Source of the DNA: CAVSWN01 sp963770995
GTDB lineage: Bacteria > Acidobacteriota > Vicinamibacteria > Vicinamibacterales > CAVVIG01
Direction of reading: 5' to 3'
Length of the DNA: 64,000 nt
Assembly (NCBI GenBank): GCA_963770995.1
Contig: CAVYRS010000001.1
Coordinates: 3,844,001-3,908,000 of the forward strand
Shown one piece after another: positions 46,712-54,048 of this stretch. The first letter of the stretch is position 1. Each line of letters starts with the position of its first letter. The notes beneath the pieces are model-generated. The model saw only the letters and a program-made list of their open reading frames with translations, made no database searches and was not told the origin of the DNA. A program made the translations under genes and the position numbers.

Positions 46712-46749
46712 CCCGCCGAAGCCTTGGCGGAGGCGGGTGCGCCTTTTTT
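46712..46749 (+). terminator. Stem-loop with following T6
   Basis: CCCGCC (46712-46717) pairs with GGCGGG (46732-46737), and six T's follow at 46744-46749. The stem core resembles a common CCCGCC...GGCGGG interspersed repeat, so it may be a repeat used as a terminator. Confidence 0.45.
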
Positions 46750-46895
46750 GAACGTGGAGTGCGCCGAAACGGAACACTCGGCGTCATCCCGGCGAGCGTC
46801 GCGACGCCTCTGAATTCTCTGTAAGTGATTCTGTGGCCGTACATTGCACCGGAATCTCTGGTGCTGGTCCTGATATTGCGTTTTGAAGTTATGAG

Positions 46896-49520
46896 TTGGT
46901 CGTGGTGTCGGTCGAGGCGCGGAGCGCATCCGAATTGCGCAAGAGTCCTGGTCGCTTCGACGTCATTCTCTTCGCCGGAATCGCCAGTGTGTCGGGTGTG
47001 CTCGTCGGACTGGGCCTGTGGCCCGATTCGCAGCGCGCCGTAGCTCTCGCAGGTGTGATGCTTGCCGCGATTCTGACGGCTGGGTTCGAATCGCTACCCA
47101 CCGCACGAAACCGCGCCGCCCTCCCGATCTCCATCGCCATCGCCTTCGCCACGCTGCTCGTATTTGGTCCCTGGCCGATGACGCTCGTCGCGACGGCAGC
47201 CGCGCTCACGCCGCTGTTGGGACATCCGTTGCACGGGCCGCGGACGCACAGGGGACTGGTGCGGGTCGCATCCGCCATCGTCGCGACGCAGGCGGCCGGC
47301 TTCGCCTATTCGATGCTGGGCGGCACGCTCGGCGAGTTCGCAGATACGTGGCAAGCGGTCCCGATCATGGCCGCCATCGGCGGGTATTTCCTGGTGCAGC
47401 GCGTCTCGCTCGTCTTCCTGGGCCGTGATGACGATGATGGGCGATGCCATTCCGAGGTTCTGGATTCGCTCGATCAAGGCATGGCTGTCCTCGACAACCG
47501 CGGCCTCGTGACGCACTGGAACGAGGCGCTCGCGCGCATCGTGGACTGTCCGCGCGAACGCGCGGTGGGCCAGTCGCTGGTCGGGGCCGTACCGGTCCTC
47601 AACCAGACCGCGCTGCCGCGCGCCATCGCCGACGCGCTGAAAGATCGGCGCGCGCGCACGCTGGCGTCCGTCGAACTGAAGTCCGTCGGCGACGGGCGAC
47701 TGCTGCGGATCAAGATCCTGCCGTCGGACGACGGTGTGACGGTGCTCTGGCACGACGTCGGCGAGCGGACACGGGCGCAGCAGGCGATGCGGCGAGTCGA
47801 GGAGCGGATGGCGCTCATCGCCGAAGGCGTCAACGACGGGTTGTGGGAATGGGATCTGAAAACGCAGGAGCTCGCGTTCTCCTCGCGGTTCTGGGGAATG
47901 ATCGGCCTGCCGCCATCGGTGGCGAGCCGGCGTCCCGCGGACTGGTTCGATCGCGTGCATTCCGACGACATCGAGCCGCTCAAGCAGGCGCTCGGCGAGC
48001 ATCTGTCCGGCCGAACGGATCACGTGCAGCTCGAGCATCGCGTGCGACACGAGGACGGCACGTATCGCGGATTCCTCTGTCGCGGTGTGGCTGTGCGGGA
48101 CGCGCAGGGGCGGGCGACGCGGATTGCCGGATCGATGACCGACACCGAACGCGCGATTGCTCAGGACCGGCTTCGCAGCGGGTTCCGCGATCCGCTGACG
48201 GGGCTGTGCAACCGCTCCGTGTTCGTCGAGCGGCTCGGGCAGCGGCTCCAGGATTTCAAGCAGCATCGCCGCGGGCGGTTCGCGACGCTCTATCTCGACC
48301 TCGATCGCTTCAAGCTCGTGAACGACAGCCTGGGTCACCTGGTGGGCGACGATCTGCTGATTGCGGTGTCGCGGCGGCTCGAGTCGTGCCTGCGCCCCGG
48401 CGACGCGCTGGCCCGCCTGGGGGGAGACGAGTTCGCGATTCTCCTCGACGGCCTGGTCGAGCCGTCGCAGGCCAACGCGATCGCGTTCCGGATTCAGGAC
48501 ACGCTCAGCGCGCCGTTTGCGATCGGCGGGCGCGAGGTGTTCACGTCGGCGAGCATCGGCATCGCGTTCTGCCTGACCGACTACACCAACCCCGAAGAGA
48601 TCATGCGCGACGCCGACACGGCGATGTATCACGCCAAGGCGCGGGGAAAGTCGCGGCACGAGATGTTCGACGCCGACATGCACGCGCAGGCGCTCGATCG
48701 GCTCGGTCTCGAAGACGACCTGCGCCACGCCGTCAAAGACAACGACTTCGAGCTGCACTACCAGCCGATCGTCACGCTGGCGTCAGGGATGTGCGTCGGC
48801 TTCGAGGCGCTGGTGCGATGGAAGCGCAACGGCCAGGCGGTGTCGCCGGCGCAGTTCATCCCGGTCGCCGAGGAGCTGGGACTGATCGAGACGCTCGGGA
48901 CGTGGGTGCTCCAGGAAGCCTGCCACACGTTCGCGGGCTGGCAGCGGCGGTTCCCGGGTCAGGGACTCGAGTGCATCACCGTCAACGTGTCCACGCGGCA
49001 GCTGATGCAGCAGAACTTCCGCTACCTCGTCGAGCAGGCGGTGCAGAAGGCCGGGCTGCGGCCGCGCGATCTCCGTCTGGAAATCACCGAGACCACCGTG
49101 ATGGACAGTCCGGCTACGGTAGCCGAGCTGCTCCGGGATCTGCGCGACTTCGGCGTGAAGGTCTATCTCGACGACTTCGGGACCGGCTACTCGTCGCTGA
49201 GCCACCTGCACAAGCTGCCGGTGGACGCGCTCAAGATCGACAGCTCGTTCGTGAAGAGTCTGTTGCTCGACGATCGGCCGGCGATCGTCGAGAGCATTCT
49301 GGCGCTCGCGCGGACGCTCGACACCAGCGTGGTCGCCGAGGGCGTCGAGAGCCACGTGCAGGCGCGCGAGCTGCAGCGGTTGGGATGCCGTCAGGCTCAG
49401 GGCTACTTCTTCTCGCCGCCGCTACCCATGCGCGCCGTCGAAGAACTCCTCATTGCGCATCTGCCGCTCGGCAGAAAGCCGGTTCAGCCCGTCCACCCGC
49501 TGCAAGTAGCCGCTCGCTAG
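46896..49520 (+). CDS. Membrane-bound PAS-GGDEF-EAL cyclic-di-GMP protein
   Basis: Intact 874-residue protein. Five or six transmembrane helices (residues ~20-175) are followed by a PAS domain (LDSLDQGMAVLDNRGLVTHWN...), a second PAS (ALIAEGVNDGLWEWDL...), then GGDEF with an intact motif at 509-513 (LGGDEFAILL) and EAL with an intact motif at 637-639 (FEALVRW), plus LRLEITETTVMD, DDFGTGYSSL and VVAEGVESH. Both diguanylate cyclase and phosphodiesterase signatures look active, so it may switch between them through its PAS sensors. The start is uncertain: TTG at 46896 or one of the GTGs just after it; no ATG fits. Confidence 0.88.
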   Translation: MVVVSVEARSASELRKSPGRFDVILFAGIASVSGVLVGLGLWPDSQRAVALAGVMLAAILTAGFESLPTARNRAALPISIAIAFATLLVFGPWPMTLVATAAALTPLLGHPLHGPRTHRGLVRVASAIVATQAAGFAYSMLGGTLGEFADTWQAVPIMAAIGGYFLVQRVSLVFLGRDDDDGRCHSEVLDSLDQGMAVLDNRGLVTHWNEALARIVDCPRERAVGQSLVGAVPVLNQTALPRAIADALKDRRARTLASVELKSVGDGRLLRIKILPSDDGVTVLWHDVGERTRAQQAMRRVEERMALIAEGVNDGLWEWDLKTQELAFSSRFWGMIGLPPSVASRRPADWFDRVHSDDIEPLKQALGEHLSGRTDHVQLEHRVRHEDGTYRGFLCRGVAVRDAQGRATRIAGSMTDTERAIAQDRLRSGFRDPLTGLCNRSVFVERLGQRLQDFKQHRRGRFATLYLDLDRFKLVNDSLGHLVGDDLLIAVSRRLESCLRPGDALARLGGDEFAILLDGLVEPSQANAIAFRIQDTLSAPFAIGGREVFTSASIGIAFCLTDYTNPEEIMRDADTAMYHAKARGKSRHEMFDADMHAQALDRLGLEDDLRHAVKDNDFELHYQPIVTLASGMCVGFEALVRWKRNGQAVSPAQFIPVAEELGLIETLGTWVLQEACHTFAGWQRRFPGQGLECITVNVSTRQLMQQNFRYLVEQAVQKAGLRPRDLRLEITETTVMDSPATVAELLRDLRDFGVKVYLDDFGTGYSSLSHLHKLPVDALKIDSSFVKSLLLDDRPAIVESILALARTLDTSVVAEGVESHVQARELQRLGCRQAQGYFFSPPLPMRAVEELLIAHLPLGRKPVQPVHPLQVAAR

Positions 49521-49795
49521 TACGTCTTTCTCTTCCTACGCCGTTCTCTTTTTAGTACGTAGTGTCCGGCTTCAGCCGGACTTCGTCGTTGGTGTCCGGC
49601 GCTAGCGGACGTGCTTTACGCCAATGAGATCGCTCGCTGAAGGCCGAATTCGGCCCCGCCATTGAGCGCGGTAAAAAGGCTGACTGTCCAGCTTGATCTC
49701 GATTTGCAAAGCACGATCAGGACCACATCGCTGAGCCGAACGGTTCCGCCAGCGGCACATTGGTTGCTACCTCAATAAGCTGGGGAGACAAACAT
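49521..49795. other. Intergenic region with hairpin repeat
   Basis: The 275-bp stretch carries the repeat at 49564-49610 and an A/T-richer leader before the crystallin gene. No gene is seen. Confidence 0.5.
49564..49610. repeat. Paired GTCCGGC hairpin repeat
   Basis: Hairpins 49564-49581 (GTCCGGCT with AGCCGGAC) and 49594-49610 (GTCCG with CGGAC) belong to the same family as 16763-16804. Confidence 0.75.
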
Positions 49796-50773
49796 ATGAG
49801 CAAACACACTCGACTCATTCCGCACGCATGTGCGTTGATCCTCTCGTTCTTCGCACTGCAGGGCTCGGCCGCTGCTCAGGTGACCGTGTACGCGGACATC
49901 AACTACTCGGGAAGCAGTCAGACGTTCCAGGGCGACGTGCCCAATCTCGTGGACGCTGGTTTCAACGACGCGATCTCGAGCATTCGCATTCCGTCGGGCG
50001 AACAGTGGCAGTTCTGCCAGGACGTCAATTTCCAGGGCAACTGCCAGACGCTGCAGGGCAGCATCGCCGACTTGCGCAACATCAACTACAACGATCGCAT
50101 CTCGTCGATACGCCGGGTTCGGGGCGGAGTCCGCAACCGATCGGGCGGCGTCTACTCGGACGACCAGTACGGCCGCTACGGCGACAACCGGAACGGCAAC
50201 GGCATGGTCGTGTTCGCCAATCCGAACTTCGGCGGCCGGAGCGCAGCGCTCAACGGCGACATCCCGGACCTCCGTCAGTACGGGATGAACGATCAGATCA
50301 CGAGCCTCCAGATTCCGAACGGTGAAACGTGGGAAGTCTGCGTGGACGTCGAGTATCAGGGGCAGTGCGATACGGTGCGCGGTAACGTGGCCGACCTGCG
50401 CGACATGGGCTGGAACGATCGCATCTCGTCCATGCGCCGGGTGAGTGGCGCGGGCTACCGCAATCGCCGGTACGGCAACGACGGCGCCGTCGGCACCAGC
50501 GGCAACTACAACGACCGCGGGCTGGTCTTCTACAATCAGCCGAACTTCCGCGGCGCGTCAACGTTCGTCGCGACTGGTTCGACCGGCAATGTGGCGCGGA
50601 CCGGGAGCGTTCAGGTGCGCGGCGGCGGCGCGTGGCAGGTCTGCGACAACCAGGGCGACTGCGCGAGGATCGATCGGGACGTGAACGACCTCCGTGCTCT
50701 CGGTCTGAACGGCCGGATCACGTCCGTTCGCGAGGTGAACCAGGGACGCCGTTGGTTCCCGTTCCAGCGCTAA
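49796..50773 (+). CDS. Secreted beta/gamma-crystallin-like protein
   Basis: Intact ~325-residue protein; the start ATG at 49796 has GGGGAG upstream. A signal peptide (LIPHACALILSFFALQGSAAA) precedes three crystallin-like domains of two Greek-key motifs each. Motif openings are VTVYADINYSGSSQTF, WQFCQDVNFQGNCQTL, MVVFANPNFGGRSAAL, WEVCVDVEYQGQCDTV, LVFYNQPNFRGASTF and WQVCDNQGDC. Calcium-type N/D-N/D-x-x-S/T-S signatures recur (NDAISS, NDRISS, NDQITS, NDRISS, NGRITS). Regularly paired cysteines suggest disulphides in an extracytoplasmic setting. Microbial relatives bind Ca2+ and are stress- or spore-associated; the exact role here is unknown. A perfect 13-bp hairpin follows. Confidence 0.87.
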   Translation: MSKHTRLIPHACALILSFFALQGSAAAQVTVYADINYSGSSQTFQGDVPNLVDAGFNDAISSIRIPSGEQWQFCQDVNFQGNCQTLQGSIADLRNINYNDRISSIRRVRGGVRNRSGGVYSDDQYGRYGDNRNGNGMVVFANPNFGGRSAALNGDIPDLRQYGMNDQITSLQIPNGETWEVCVDVEYQGQCDTVRGNVADLRDMGWNDRISSMRRVSGAGYRNRRYGNDGAVGTSGNYNDRGLVFYNQPNFRGASTFVATGSTGNVARTGSVQVRGGGAWQVCDNQGDCARIDRDVNDLRALGLNGRITSVREVNQGRRWFPFQR

Positions 50774-50798
50774 CGGCTCGTCTGGCGTAAGCGACGCG

Positions 50799-50831
50799 AA
50801 GGCCGCAAAGACGTATGTTCTTTGCGGCCTT
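50799..50831 (+). terminator. 13-bp perfect hairpin after the crystallin gene
   Basis: AAGGCCGCAAAGA (50799-50811) pairs with TCTTTGCGGCCTT (50819-50831) around a 7-nt loop. Further CTTTGCGG-type units continue to about 50870, between convergent genes. It probably acts as a bidirectional terminator built from a repeat. Confidence 0.6.
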
Positions 50832-50876
50832 TGTTCGTCTTAGCGGTCTTTGCAGTCTTTGCGGTCTTTGCGATTG

Positions 50877-51881
50877 TCACTCGCGCGAATCGGCAAGCGC
50901 TCTTTCGAGAAATCCCACGTCGGCCACGCCGTTCACGGTGAGCTGTGGGTCGAGTCGGGAATGGATCCGGAAGAACGTGAGCGTAGTGTCCACGTCCGCG
51001 CGCGTGAGTCCGCCGCGCGCCGGCCACGCCCGTGCGTCGACGTAGATCCGCGCGGTGGCGTCCCAGTCTTCGGCGCGGCCCATGTGCTCGCGGGCGGCGG
51101 ATGCCAGCAGTGTGGGATCAGCGAGCACCGCGCGATTCGCAGCCAACAGCGCAGCCAGGTACTCGTGCACGAGATCGCGGTGATCGCGCGCGAAGTCCGT
51201 GTTGACGTGCACGCCTGTGGTCTTGATGGCGGGCCACCGCGCCGCAAAATCGCTCAGTACGCCGAACCGTCCCGGCGCCTGCTTCCGGAGCCAGAGCCAC
51301 GAGCTGAGCTCGAGGCTGCCGGCGTCGACGCCTCCGGCCAGGAACGCCGCGGCGCGGCTGCTCGACTCGGCGAGCAGGAACACTTCCGGCCTGGCCGCCG
51401 GACACTCTTCAGCGAGATACGCGCGCACGAGATGCGTGCTGACGGCGCTTTCGGACGGCAGCGCCAGGCGGCGGCCGGTCAGCTGCTCGCAGCTCGTGAT
51501 ACCGGACACGGCAACCAGCCGGTACGGGTTCGCGACGTGCTCCATGACCGTGCGCAGCGGCGCCCCCCGGCCGATCGCCGTCCAGGCGCTGATCATCGAT
51601 CCGTGCATCACGTCCACGGCGCCGCGCGAGAGCGTGGAGACCGCGACGTCGGACGCACTGAAGAACGTCGGCTCGATCTGAATCCCGCTCGCGCGAAGTC
51701 GCGTGTGCGCAACGAGCGACGGCAGATCGCCGAAGTCTGCTTCGCCGGCGTAGCCGACGCGGATGAGCCGCGGGCCGCCGGCCGGCGGGCGGCACGCGAA
51801 CGTCAAGGCTGCCAGCGTGGCAAGAACCAGAGCCAAGGAGCGCGGCCCTTTGAGGGCCGCGAAACGATCCCGCGCTTTCAA
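50877..51881 (-). CDS. Orphan ABC-type substrate-binding lipoprotein (TauA/SsuA-like)
   Basis: Intact 334-residue protein. The N-terminus LALVLATLAALTFACRPP has a lipobox cysteine. The NMT1/TauA-like fold shows in LIRVGYAGEADFGDLP, FFSASDVAVSTLSRGAVDVMHGS, SCEQLTGRRLALPSESAVSTHLV and FGVLSDFAARWPAIKTTGVHVNTDFA. Such proteins deliver sulfonates, nitrate or aromatic anions to ABC importers, but no permease or ATPase is adjacent. Its TTG start overlaps the stop of the PaaK-like gene upstream (TTGA), so the two are translationally coupled, which suggests it senses or delivers a ligand for that enzyme (inference). Confidence 0.8.
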   Translation of the reverse strand: MKARDRFAALKGPRSLALVLATLAALTFACRPPAGGPRLIRVGYAGEADFGDLPSLVAHTRLRASGIQIEPTFFSASDVAVSTLSRGAVDVMHGSMISAWTAIGRGAPLRTVMEHVANPYRLVAVSGITSCEQLTGRRLALPSESAVSTHLVRAYLAEECPAARPEVFLLAESSSRAAAFLAGGVDAGSLELSSWLWLRKQAPGRFGVLSDFAARWPAIKTTGVHVNTDFARDHRDLVHEYLAALLAANRAVLADPTLLASAAREHMGRAEDWDATARIYVDARAWPARGGLTRADVDTTLTFFRIHSRLDPQLTVNGVADVGFLERALADSRE

Positions 51882-53443
51882 CGGGTCGCTCCTCGCGTCA
51901 CGTGCAGCGCCAGAATCTTGCCGGCGCTCGTCGTGTACGGTTCCCGACGCACCACGCGCAGCGTGCCGCCGTCGCGCCAGAGACGCGCCATCATGCGGTT
52001 CACGCCGTCGCGGGATTCGAGCGCGGTCAGCACAGCCTGCCGCACGTCAGCCTCGTTGAGGTCGACGATGTTCCGACTCACGACCAGGCTGACGGCCGGC
52101 AGGCCGTCGATCTCTTCTTCGACGAACTGGTAGTCGGTGGCCGAGCCGCCGAAACGCGCCGGCAACACCTCGTCTACGAGCGCGATCAGATCGGCGCCGA
52201 TGAAGTGCATGCCCTCGCTGGTCAGCTTGTCGTAGCTGCGGATCGTGCGCAACTGGCTGGTGAAGCCCATCGCCTCCCAGTCGCAGCCGCACGAGCGCGC
52301 ATCCATCACGGCGTAGTCGCCCAGCTCGACGTTCAGCATGATCTTCGGGACGCTCGCGAGCAGGGTCGTGAGCAGAAGGCCGGGAACGCGCGTGCCGCCC
52401 GACACGCTGACGTCCCGCTGCAGGCAGGCCACCTTGTCCGCCGCCACATGCACATCGTCTTCCGACGAAGGGCGGCCGCAGGCGATGCCGATGCGGCCGA
52501 TCTCGGCCATCGCGTAGTGACACCGCGCGGTGCAGCCCGCATCCGCGATGATGCGAATCTTCGCCGCCGTCAGCGGCTCGCCTGAGGCGCGGAAGAACGT
52601 GCCGCTGATATCGAGTCCGTCATCGCGCGCGGCCAGGCAGGCCCGGACCGCCGACGAAGCGGTGGTGCTCATCCACGCGGGCGTGCCGCGCGATCGACAC
52701 CCGGCCAGCCATCGCGCGACGACGACGGCGTCGGAGACGGCGACGTGAACGGGCATCGGCACCGGGCGTCCGCACCAGCGGCTGACGCGCGCGACCGCGT
52801 GCATCAGCGCGGCGTTCCGCGGATCGAGGCCGAACGACAGCGGCGTCTGCGAAAACCAGCGCTCGAAGGGGAAGCCGAACCGCGCCAGGCGGAGCGCCCA
52901 CTTGAGGCCCGCGGCGCCCGGCGGCGCCGGATGCCAGAGCGCGCCGGGCCGCGACGCGAGGCCGAACATGTCGAAGAAGACGACGTCGTAGTGCCCGTCG
53001 TGCGCGAGCACGTCGAGGTCCACGATGAAGCGCGAGCCCGTGCCGCGCGATCCGCCGGTGCGGGCCTCGTAGTGCCGGGCGGACACCGGATTGTCGAACG
53101 CGCGCGCGTGCGTCGAGACGAGGGCGGCGCCGCGGCGGATCGGCGAGCGGCCCTTGAATTCATCCAGCGTGACGTGGACGCCGGCATCGTAGAAGCGGTC
53201 GAGGGTGCCTTCGACGCCGTGGTCGCGGACCAGGCCTTCGCAGGTGTCGTAGGTGAGGCCCGCCTGGCGAAGCAACGGCAGATACGGACTGGCGGCGTGC
53301 TCGTAGACGCCGTGGCGCAGAAGGCCGAGAAAAGCGCGGCCGCGATCGCGCAGCGACTGCTGGAGCGCGGCGTGGCTGTGCGCGACGTTCGGCGGCGGCT
53401 GCCGCAGAAAGCGCGGCAAGCCGGTCAGCATGCGCGCGCCCAT
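51878..53443 (-). CDS. PaaK/CapK-like protein with altered P-loop
   Basis: Intact ~521-residue protein, paralogue of 29842-31419: compare VHVTLDEFKGRSPIRRGAAL with VYVTWEELKGRVPIVRGSRT, and NVELGDYAVMD with NAEIGDSAVIE. Where the active paralogue has SGGTTGVP this one reads TGGSRGTGSR, so ATP handling may differ. The C-terminal GKILALHV is kept. The start MGARMLTGLPRFLRQPP (53443) is chosen because the longer frame reads through the 18-bp repeat array. Cysteine-rich segments around CRSRG...CGCD are unusual. It is coupled to the substrate-binding lipoprotein downstream. Confidence 0.75.
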   Translation of the reverse strand: MGARMLTGLPRFLRQPPPNVAHSHAALQQSLRDRGRAFLGLLRHGVYEHAASPYLPLLRQAGLTYDTCEGLVRDHGVEGTLDRFYDAGVHVTLDEFKGRSPIRRGAALVSTHARAFDNPVSARHYEARTGGSRGTGSRFIVDLDVLAHDGHYDVVFFDMFGLASRPGALWHPAPPGAAGLKWALRLARFGFPFERWFSQTPLSFGLDPRNAALMHAVARVSRWCGRPVPMPVHVAVSDAVVVARWLAGCRSRGTPAWMSTTASSAVRACLAARDDGLDISGTFFRASGEPLTAAKIRIIADAGCTARCHYAMAEIGRIGIACGRPSSEDDVHVAADKVACLQRDVSVSGGTRVPGLLLTTLLASVPKIMLNVELGDYAVMDARSCGCDWEAMGFTSQLRTIRSYDKLTSEGMHFIGADLIALVDEVLPARFGGSATDYQFVEEEIDGLPAVSLVVSRNIVDLNEADVRQAVLTALESRDGVNRMMARLWRDGGTLRVVRREPYTTSAGKILALHVTRGATR

Positions 53444-53504
53444 CAAGCTGTGATCGAGGATCTGAGGCCAAGCCAAAGATGAGCTGGGATCGTACCAGAC
53501 ACCC

Positions 53505-53648
53505 CCAACCTCCGTCCCTGCACCAACCTCCGTCCCCGCGCCAACCTCCGTCCCCGCGCCAACCTCCGTCCCCGCGCCAACCTCCGTCCCCGCGCCAACC
53601 TCCGTCCCCAAGCCAGGGACGGAGGTGCGGCCGGGGACGGAGGTGTAG
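53505..53648. repeat. 18-bp modular repeat array (6 direct + 2 inverted units)
   Basis: Six 18-bp units of the form CCAACCTCCGTCCCNGCN run from 53505 to 53612, followed by two inverted units with GGGACGGAGGT (53613-53630, 53631-53648). The length is 144 bp, eight units exactly. It lies between two divergent genes, upstream of the PadR promoter. Confidence 0.9.
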
Positions 53649-53663
53649 TCGCCTTCCTCCTCT

Positions 53664-53716
53664 TGACAACCTAAAGGTCGGCGCGGTAGGGTGCTCCTAT
53701 TGGGCACCTAAAGGAG
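53664..53716 (+). promoter_or_regulatory. PadR promoter/operator region with repeated ACCTAAAGG
   Basis: TTGACA (53664-53669) could be a -35 element. ACCTAAAGG occurs twice (near 53671 and 53707), the second copy running into the AAGGAG Shine-Dalgarno before the ATG at 53722. Repeated near-palindromes at this place fit autoregulation by the small PadR protein. Confidence 0.5.
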
Positions 53717-53721
53717 TGGTG

Positions 53722-54048
53722 ATGGAGAAGCTGGACGTTCCGCAAGGCACGCTCGATCTGATGATCCTCACCATCCTCGCCCGCGAGACGATGCACGGCT
53801 ACGGCATCTCGCAGCGTCTCGCCGCGCTCAGCCACGACAACTTTCAGGTCAACCCGGGATCGCTCTTCCCTTCGCTCTATCGGCTCGAGCAGGACGGCAA
53901 GCTGAAGGCCGAGTGGCGCGCGTCGGAAAACAATCGGAAGGCGAAGTACTACACGCTCACGGCGTCCGGGAAACGGCAGCTGGAACAGCATCGCCAGCGC
54001 TGGGACCGGACGCGCCTGGCGATCACGAGCGTGTTGGAGGGCGCATGA
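53722..54048 (+). CDS. PadR-family regulator of the ADOP permease operon
   Basis: Intact 108-residue protein: LDVPQGTLDLMILTILARETMHGYGISQRLAALS (winged-helix start), QVNPGSLFPSLYRLEQDGKLKAEW (recognition helix region), RKAKYYTLTASGKRQLEQ (wing) and a short C-terminal helix. This small PadR type characteristically precedes ADOP permeases in Acidobacteriota. The AAGGAG Shine-Dalgarno is 6 nt upstream. Its stop overlaps the permease start (ATGA). It most likely represses its own operon until an unknown toxic ligand appears. Confidence 0.92.
   Translation: MEKLDVPQGTLDLMILTILARETMHGYGISQRLAALSHDNFQVNPGSLFPSLYRLEQDGKLKAEWRASENNRKAKYYTLTASGKRQLEQHRQRWDRTRLAITSVLEGA

Noticed and set aside
53505..53648. 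CRISPR-like array
   Set aside because: The 18-bp units abut directly without spacers, and the last two are inverted; no cas gene is present.
51878..53707. A longer PaaK-like protein starting at 53707 with a GTEVGAGTEVG repeat region
   Set aside because: The N-terminal 88 residues are the translated 18-bp repeat array and upstream regulatory DNA, not a conserved domain; the ATG at 53443 fits the family better.
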